Source: Bryum argenteum
Taxonomy: Eukaryota > Streptophyta > Bryopsida > Bryales > Bryaceae
Assembly: GCA_037043015.1 (NCBI GenBank)
Contig: CM073321.1
Location: forward strand, 10,548,001 to 10,612,000
Direction of reading: 5' to 3'
Length of the DNA: 64,000 nt
Part shown: positions 57,253 to 64,000 of the stretch, piece by piece
Position numbering within the stretch: position 1 is the stretch's first letter
Layout: each line of letters starts with the position of its first letter
Position numbers and translations under genes: made by a program
The notes under the pieces: model-generated
Told to the model about the DNA's origin: nothing
Database searches by the model: none
The model's input: only the letters and a program-made list of their open reading frames with translations

Positions 57253-60200
57253 TTAGAGAAAACACTCTAGGTGACGGAGGAATTCGGTTGGCCATGCAAT
57301 CCACTGGAAAAGTGCCTCGCCAATCTTAGTCACCGGTGGATCATCGAGGGTGATGGGTCGATAGAGGACGTAGTTGTTGTCGTAGCTTTTCAAGACTTGT
57401 ACTGATACCATGCCCTCAGTTAGTTGCATGCCGTGTAACGTGCCCTCCTCCATGCTGAACACTTCTCCATCAGCTACGATCTTGAATTCTTCGCCCTCGT
57501 CAACGCCCATGATGTGCACTTGGTCACGGGGTTCGAATTGAACCTGCAAACGGTTAAAAGTTACACATGTTAGAGAAAATTGCTAGAATGCAGTTCCACA
57601 AAGTGAATATCCGAAGGAGTAATTGCCGGACCTCGGTCGAAGTCGACGTTCAGCGGTGTTTTCCTTCCTCACCCAGTTTATTATTGTTTATCCCCCAGGC
57701 CTTCTCCTTTGCGGTGGCATTGGAATCGAGTGTTTCCTTCGTGGCTCCTTTCTTGGTCTCCTTCGTGGCTGCTTTTGCGGTCTCCTCTAAAGGCTTCTTC
57801 TTCCTTCTTTTGCTTGTAAGCGCATCGGCCCTCTCCTTCGAATTCCCTGTTTTGCTTGCATGGGCAGCTGCAACCGCCTTCTCCTTCCCTGCTCTGCTCG
57901 CACGGGCAGCAGCCTTCTCCTTCCCCGCTTTGCTCGCTGGAGCATCCGCCTTCTCCTTCTCCGCCTTGCTCGCTTGGGCATCAGCCTTCTCCTTCCCCGC
58001 TTTGCTCGTTGGGACGTCGGCCTTCTCCTTCCCCGTCGCCCTTGCTAGGGCATCGGCCTTCTCCTTCCCCGTCGCCCTTGCTAGGGCATCGGCCTTCTCC
58101 TTCCTCGCCTTCGTAACTGCCTCTTCACCTTTAGTGGGGGAGTTGAGGTTCTTCTCCTTCCCCGCTTTGCTCGCAGAGGCAGGGGCCTTCTCTTTCCCCT
58201 CGTTCCCTGCCTTCCCACTAGCCTCCTTATCTTTACACTGCGGCTCTGAGGTCCTCTTCTGCTTTGGTGCCTTCTAGATAGGGTCTAAACCCTTACCTGT
58301 AGTGTTGGATCTTGCCCGAGTCTAGCATTGCTCCACGGGTTCTGCTTGGAGCTTCACCACCTCCGTCATTATTGGCCGTTTCCGAGCAGCCTTTGGAGCC
58401 GCATTGTCTTCTTTCAACGGGGTAGGCGAAGTTGATGCAACAATTCCAATGGCGTCGATTTCACGGAGCACCTCCGACTCCGGTCTGCCATCATCGACAT
58501 CTGCTCTTGAAGGACGACGCTCAGCTACCTGTGTGCAGAAGCACGCATTTGACTGTCAGCATCGAATTTCACATTCGCACATCTTCAACACGATAAAGGA
58601 AAAATTTCAGTTAGTTTCATCATCTCAAATGCGTGCAAGAAAAAAAAATCCGTTGCGTGATGATGCTCCCACCCGATTACAAGCTAAGTCGAGGTCTACC
58701 GAATGCAAAGGCGACAGTGTATGGCACAGTGTGGATTTCGCTACAGCGCGTACTCCGGAGGGCTGGAGAGTTGTTTGCGCTGCATATGATGGCCCTGGAA
58801 TGGGGATTTTGAGATGCTCCATGATGAGCGATATGCTCGCCCCTATACCGGACATGCAAGAGGCCAGGTTCGTCTCCGACGCCAAATGAGTTACTCGGCT
58901 TGATGGTGATCTGGGCTCTAGTCTGCTTCCTCTCGACACCTCCCTAACCACGTCACTCCCCACCTTCCGCTTTCGGGCCCTTTCTCACGTGCCATTTCTC
59001 TCTCTATTTCTTCCCGACTTGGAGACCGCTGAAGCTCCATCGCCTGCCACAAATCCATCTTGTAGTTGAACATTAGTCAATCATCAGCATTGTCACTGTA
59101 GGGGCTCTCAACCTAATCGATCACAATATGACATAATTAAGTGAGAGTGGCCATTACCAGATTGGCCTTCACGGCCCCTTCTATGCGACCAGCCTTGGAG
59201 AGTCTCTTCACGTGTGCCCGGTTTGCTCGCATCTTCTCTGCTTCGATGATCTTGCGCTCATCCACTATGAGTTTCGAAAGATTTACCCAGTGATCCTGTC
59301 TAATATGAGGAGGCTTGGGAGATCCTTCTAGCATCAATTTCTTGAGCTGGTACCTTGCACTCTTGAGCTGGCCCTTCAACATGGTGTGGAAAGCCTTATC
59401 CGTCACCCTCTGCAAGCCTCCCTTGTACTCGAAGACTTTGTCCACCGATTCCTTCACAGCCATCAACATCCCCATATCATGCTGCGAATAATTGTCGACG
59501 CTGAAGTCGATGTCTCCTGTTTGACCACGCAAGCATGTTAGCCACGTTTGTCGATAATCCCCCACCGGGAATCCCTGGTAGTCCACCTCCACAACAAATC
59601 TCTTCTGCCCCTCGCCTTCTCCGATCGGAAGCACATCCACTTGGAATTTTAGTACTTGCCTCCTCTTGGCCTTCTGAAGAGCATAGTAGGACCTGACCGG
59701 AGCGGGACTACTTGGGCCTTTGCCGCTGGCTTGTTGAAGCTCACCCTGCCGTGCCTGCATGGCCGCCCTTTTCTTCCGGAGGAGTGGGAGTTGTCGTTTC
59801 TCAATCGCCAAGTCCAAGTCCGCAATCTCATGATCACAAACGTCCATGTTCTGTGTTGCACTTGGCAGGAAATCCACCACTTCTCTTCGAACAATAGATT
59901 CCGCAATCGGCTCATTCGGCATCGTGAAGTCAAGATGGCAGCCATCCCCGGACCACGAATCCTCTGACATCTTGGTGGGTATTGTAGGTGTGATAATATC
60001 CGACGCTGAAGGAAACAACAACGGCCGAGGGGGCCTTGGCGGTGTTGCAAATGGCCGAGGGGGCCTTGGCGGTATCGTGGTACCTCAAGCGCTGGGAAGG
60101 TTGTTCCGCTTCTTCACACTCCGCTCCTGCGGATTGGTTGCGAGTGTGTCCAATTGAATCGCTGGCTTTGGAGTCTTGGGCGCAGATTCTGGGGTCAATT

Positions 60201-60672
60201 TCGGTGATGGTGAAGACGGACGTGCCCGTTTCACGAGAGGCTCCAACGGTCGTTCCTCCCCTACCGACTTGTTCTCTTCTTCGTCCTCCTCTTCAGCGCT
60301 GGATTTTGAGTCCGCGGTGGATTCCGACTCCGAAGCAACCTTCTTGCCCTTTTTCGCAGCTCTTGGTGGCTGCTTCTTCATCGGTATCAAAAATTGTGAC
60401 TCCTCCTTCGTGATCTTGCGTACAGACCTCTTCACAGGTGGCGACGAATCCCGTGCAGGTTTCAAACGTGTAGACCTTCTGGGCGGACGAATCAGGTCTT
60501 CGTCAGATACGTTCCTGGAGTCCTCAAACACATCGTTGAGAAGGATTGCAGTTCTCTCTAACACTCCGGCAGAAATTTGTGGAAATAAAGCATTAGAAGA
60601 ATTTTGGGGTCTAGGAGTGGCCCCAACGACGCTGCTGCGGTCAGCTGTTTTTGTACACTGCCCGGCTGACAT
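57253..60672 (-). pseudogene. TnpA-like gene (Transposase_24 / DUF8039 type)
   Basis: Multi-exon minus-strand gene, probably a CACTA accessory protein that binds subterminal repeats. From the N-terminus: a nuclear, basic/acidic segment (60672-60088; RRSTRLKP, KKGKK, EEEDEEE); an in-frame TGA at 60085-60087 in a proline-arginine linker; then 60084-59160 with helices and a block (HWVNLSKLIVDERKIIEAEK and following NRAHVKRLSKAG, 59295-59190) like the Ptta/En/Spm Transposase_24 family. A GTAATG donor follows near 59155. The next exon (58533-57650) starts after TTCTGCACACAG, has two TAG stops, and consists mostly of GKEKADA-type repeats. The last exon (57543-57253) reads GVDEGEEFKIVADGEVF, LHGMQL, and GEALFQWIAWP, like DUF8039. 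Exact splice sites not settled. Confidence 0.6.
57690..58240 (-). repeat. Lys/Ala/Glu-rich tandem repeats in the TnpA-like gene
   Basis: About ten worn 45-48 base units encode ASKAGKEKADA-like repeats on the minus strand. The two at about 58020-58100 (LARATGKEKADA) are nearly identical. The charged, helix-prone product could be a linker or a DNA- or RNA-binding arm. The opposite strand is also open (FSFPALLA repeats), but it lacks gene context. Confidence 0.7.
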
Positions 60673-61142
60673 GTCGGTTTAGGCAGTGGTTACCAATGGT
60701 GCCACTCATTCTGCATGCATGGGTGCGGCCAATGGCGATTCGGTTTTTGTTCCAGCATAGGACCTATGTGGAAGCACAGTCTCCCGTACTCACGGGTGCA
60801 TGGAATAAATTTAATTTGCTTAATGTACACCATGTACCATGGCGGATGCATAAATATTCATTGAGTGTACGTAAAGCCGTTGGAAATTCCTTTTTTTAAT
60901 CCAACCGTAATTGTATTTTAAGCTTTACGGAAGAGCCTAGTCGGCATGAATAGCGACGTGAAGGCGCGGGAGAGGAGATGACAAGACAATTGAAGCGGAT
61001 ACAGTCAGCGGGTGACCACATGCAAAGTCATTAGCGCCAAATTTTGAGGTCAGCTCAGGAAGTCGTAGTGCTTCAGCAGCGCATAACTTCCCATTGCAAC
61101 GCTCGAGGCAACGCTTCGCTTATCCGCTGTAGGTTCATTGAA

Positions 61143-62096
61143 ATGGCAACGGTTCGTCGGCCACGGGCGGAGGTGCAATCAGTTCTCATATTCAACGATC
61201 AAGATGCGTACGGTCAGTGGATTCCATTGCGATTAGAGGTTGGGAGTTGGGTAACATTGAAGCCTGCATCAAGTGGTCCCTGGGCAAGAGATTCTCGGAG
61301 GTATGGCGATGAAAGCAACGCGGGTGCATGGAAGGCGAAGATCATGGAGTTTCGATGGGATTATAGCACTGTTCGTGACAAAGTGGTGATGACACTCGAT
61401 TCCATTTTGGTGCGACATGCATACCAGCGCCGACAGCTTCAACTGAACCCACTGGCTGCAGCTAGCGAGCCCAACGTATGCAACTACTTGTATGCCTCTT
61501 ATTGGGAAGACTGGGTACCTCCAACATCAGTTTTGGACGTGATATTCGTGTTGCATCATGAGGTTGGCGAGGCAACTCGGAACGGGAGAGGATACAAGGA
61601 ATTGATGGCGGATGGAACTTTCTATTTGCGGGCTGTGTATGTGCCTCGGTCTGGGAACGAGTTGTATGGCAGCTTGGAGATGCTTCCTCTACCGGAACTA
61701 ACAGATTCTGAGTGGCCTCTCCCTGACATGCACACTTCAGAAGTGTTTCGCAGAAAGTTGGCTATCGACATTGCTGCCGCAATGAAAGGAGGGACAGGTA
61801 GCAGCGCCGTCCATGTCCAGTGGTTTATGCCAGTCCATGTGATGGTGGATTTGTTTGCTTGTGCGGATAGCATACGTAGAACAAAGTCAATGTACATCTT
61901 CAACAAACCGTCTGATAAGCTCATGTGTAGCTTGATGGACGCTGGGTGGGACGTGAAGTATGAACGTGGGCAAGATGTCCTGAAGTGCGAGGTTAACCGC
62001 GGCAGCATGAGATTTCGTTACCATTTGGGACGGCAGATGCTGTATGGTAATTTCCAGTATGTGAGATATAGACGCGTAGAGGACAAACTTGGATAG
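61143..62096 (+). CDS. intact ORF of unknown function, divergent from the TnpA-like gene
   Basis: A 317-residue reading from ATG 61143 (MATVRRPRAEVQS) to TAG 62094-62096. The frame is open upstream to 61044, but the first ATG there gives an unlikely leader. Codon use and amino-acid balance look like a real protein. The segment LEVGSWVTLKPASSGPWA near residues 34-51, followed by strand-like VVMTLDSILV, hints at a small beta-barrel such as a BAH domain, but this is weak. No membrane segment or zinc motif. It faces away from the TnpA-like gene with about 470 bases between, so the two may share a promoter region. It may be cargo of the CACTA-type element or an independent gene. Confidence 0.6.
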   Translation: MATVRRPRAEVQSVLIFNDQDAYGQWIPLRLEVGSWVTLKPASSGPWARDSRRYGDESNAGAWKAKIMEFRWDYSTVRDKVVMTLDSILVRHAYQRRQLQLNPLAAASEPNVCNYLYASYWEDWVPPTSVLDVIFVLHHEVGEATRNGRGYKELMADGTFYLRAVYVPRSGNELYGSLEMLPLPELTDSEWPLPDMHTSEVFRRKLAIDIAAAMKGGTGSSAVHVQWFMPVHVMVDLFACADSIRRTKSMYIFNKPSDKLMCSLMDAGWDVKYERGQDVLKCEVNRGSMRFRYHLGRQMLYGNFQYVRYRRVEDKLG

Positions 62097-62099
62097 CCA

Positions 62100-64000
62100 T
62101 TGATCAAGCTCATGCAAAGTGGAGATGGTAAGGACTAGAGTGATATTTGGAGACACTTTGCTCCCGGCAATTGAAGTAGGCGAGAACATGGCCTCATGTC
62201 ACACACACATACGTAACGAGATTTCAATCATTGTGTCAAGAGACTCTCTTCCGGGAGGAGTATGACCTTGTCATTCAACGGCTTGGCCACCTTGATGCAA
62301 AGGTACGCGCTTGGGAGTGTAACGTTGTTTCTGTAGGGTCGCAACATCGTGATGTGCGCATTGCAAATGGATAGACCAAAGTCAAAGCTAACTTTGTGTT
62401 GCTTAATTTTGCGATAAATGCTCGGCATGAAAAGGTCACGGTGATTGGTGCGATTAACTCGCTAGCAATGGTCTATTCAAAATTGTTCCAAAGATAGATA
62501 ACTTGCTAGAAATTTAAGGGTTTAGGCTATGCTTCAGCAAAGAGCCATTGTAGACTATGGTTAGTGGTGCCCGAACCTAACACTAGATCACAGAAATAGT
62601 GACTATTGACATTACTATTTTTGTGAGATTTTACAAGTGTATGAGATTTGTTATTCATTGTTTTTTTTTTGAAATTCATCGTGACTAGAGAAATCTTGAC
62701 TTTTGTTGTTCTTATACAATGATACAATCTAAAAATCCATAAACATTACCTAGGGAATTGAGAAACATAGAGGTGCTGAAGCACAATCCGTGTTTTCAGC
62801 AAGCTATAATGACGTAACTGGGACATATAAAGGATATACTAAAAATATTTAAGAATGTAATAAGATAATTATGGACATGGATTTGCAAATTGAGCCTCTG
62901 TTTAATAACATCCGCATTGAGAATCTAAGTACATAATTCAACACTCAAGTGACATGCAACAGAATTTCAGAACATCTGTTTTGAAGGGGTTAATACGATG
63001 ACATGCAATAACATGCAATAGTATGTCTTGGAGTTTTTAGTGCACTGAATGATGAGTTTTTCATATAAGTGAATTTTTTCTATTGAAAGTCAACTATAAC
63101 ATTTGCCCTTCACATTGATTTTTGAAAAATGTGATGATCATTGCAGTGACTACTTACGAACTTTATCTGTTTCTTGATACAGTCGGATATAGATCAAGCT
63201 ATTAATATTCTTGAAGCAGGCTTTAGTGACTCTCAGCCTAGCTATAGTGACTCTCAGCCTAGCATAGAGGATATCACTGTTTGATTCAGTTGAACCCGCT
63301 TTCACGCACCAACATCTATATTCTAATGGTGGATGATTTTTACCATTTACCACATACAACTATCATCCATGCATCCATCCATTTTATTTTATTATGAAAT
63401 CTTCTATTGCTTAAATACCATTTGTGCGGTCTAGATCTTTGAAACAAATTAATGTGAAATGAAGAAATTACAGAAGTAATATATGTCAAATTTTAATCTT
63501 GCCATAAAAGAGTGATAGACGATTATATGATTCTGCAAAATAATTGAAGACTAAGCAAAATAGTCATCAATAAATAAGCACTGTAAGTAACCGCTAAGTG
63601 CATACAAATATTGATAATCATGGCATACATTAATATGTCAACAAAGGTGTTTTGCGCTTCTATTTCATTAAGGGGATATTTGCATGATATGCACATTTCA
63701 GTACACTAAGTAGCCAAACACTCTACTGTTGATTCATCTCCTAGCTGCAGCAAGTATTCTAAGTTCATATTTGTTGGCGTTTAAGTAGCTTAAGTAATGA
63801 ACATGTTTCCTTCATGTTGCACAAGTGGGATCCGTCATTGCTCAAAGACTTGCAGTGTTCAAGATCTCTTCATAATCTAAAGGTCCAACTTCATGTAAAA
63901 TTTCAACTCCTATGTCTCCCTCTGTACAGTCAGGTGGCATTGAGCCAGATGCTGCAACGTTCTCGCCTGTTGAGTTCACATTGGCTTTGACATCGTCGCC
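62100..64000. other. 3' flank, no gene seen
   Basis: AT-rich DNA without a convincing reading frame. A 20-base unit, TAGTGACTCTCAGCCTAGCT, occurs twice in tandem at 63224-63263. The expected far end of the CACTA-type element (TACTAGTG-like with TGACT motifs) is not visible, so it may lie beyond the window. Confidence 0.4.

Noticed and set aside
57567..58277. Plus-strand ORF of 236 codons with FSFPALLA repeats
   Set aside because: It is the antisense of the GKEKADA repeats, which connect to coding blocks on both sides on the minus strand.

Overview
The window reads as repeat-rich nuclear DNA of a land plant, probably an early-diverging one (bryophyte or lycophyte grade). The reasons are a chromodomain Ty3/gypsy element that looks self-primed like the fungal/moss Tcn1-type chromoviruses, a Ty1/copia element primed by the anticodon arm of initiator tRNA-Met, plant-type CACTA (En/Spm) termini with a TnpA-like gene, hAT remains, and stop codons that look like C-to-T decay of methylated cytosines. 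No rRNA gene, tRNA gene, bacterial operon or CRISPR array is visible. Species assignment is inference. I found no clear single-copy housekeeping gene.

Layout. 0-4.1 kb: a gag-like tail, LTR-like DNA and a zinc-finger-like coding remnant. 4.10-4.88 kb: a solo LTR with perfect target-site duplication (TSD). 5.00-11.14 kb: a complete but frameshifted chromovirus with two LTRs and a perfect 5-bp TSD. 11.2-12.4 kb: a minus-strand acidic coding remnant next to an array of a GC-cored palindrome (TTATCCCCGG...CCGGGGATAA). 12.4-16.6 kb: AT-rich, no gene. 16.7-21.85 kb: a second palindrome array followed by a decayed gene (copy A) of a large DUF7869-like, transposase-like family, itself interrupted by a hairpin MITE. 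21.86-23.7 kb: a more diverged copy B on the minus strand. 24.3-27.9 kb: a 3.5-kb segment bounded by inverted repeats and holding a second solo LTR. 28.0-31.6 kb: a decayed hAT transposase gene. 33.1-35.2 kb: a minus-strand gag-only LTR element (X). 35.2-44.2 kb: copy C of the DUF7869-like family, best preserved, inserted at X and split by a 5.2-kb copia element; a third palindrome array lies just upstream of its coding start. 44.4-45.2 kb: a GC-rich block. 46.7-50.6 kb: a decayed gypsy pol without chromodomain. 52.4-56.4 kb: a second gag-only element (Y, related to X), interrupted by a 1.1-kb non-autonomous CACTA element. 56.43 kb onward: a CACTA-type terminus with dense TGACT motifs, then a minus-strand TnpA-like gene (57.25-60.67 kb) and a divergent intact ORF of unknown function (61.14-62.10 kb).

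How it fits together. The window is a nested insertion record: copia inside copy C inside X; a MITE inside copy A; CACTA inside Y. The strongest candidate for something undescribed is the pairing of the DUF7869-like gene with an upstream array of palindromes and a shared 3' end rich in TGAGAC motifs, which together look like one mobile DNA family carrying its own protein-binding sites. Second are the chromovirus LTRs, which carry long heat-shock-element-like arrays. Third is the CACTA-type end whose subterminal DNA is packed with WRKY-type W-box cores.
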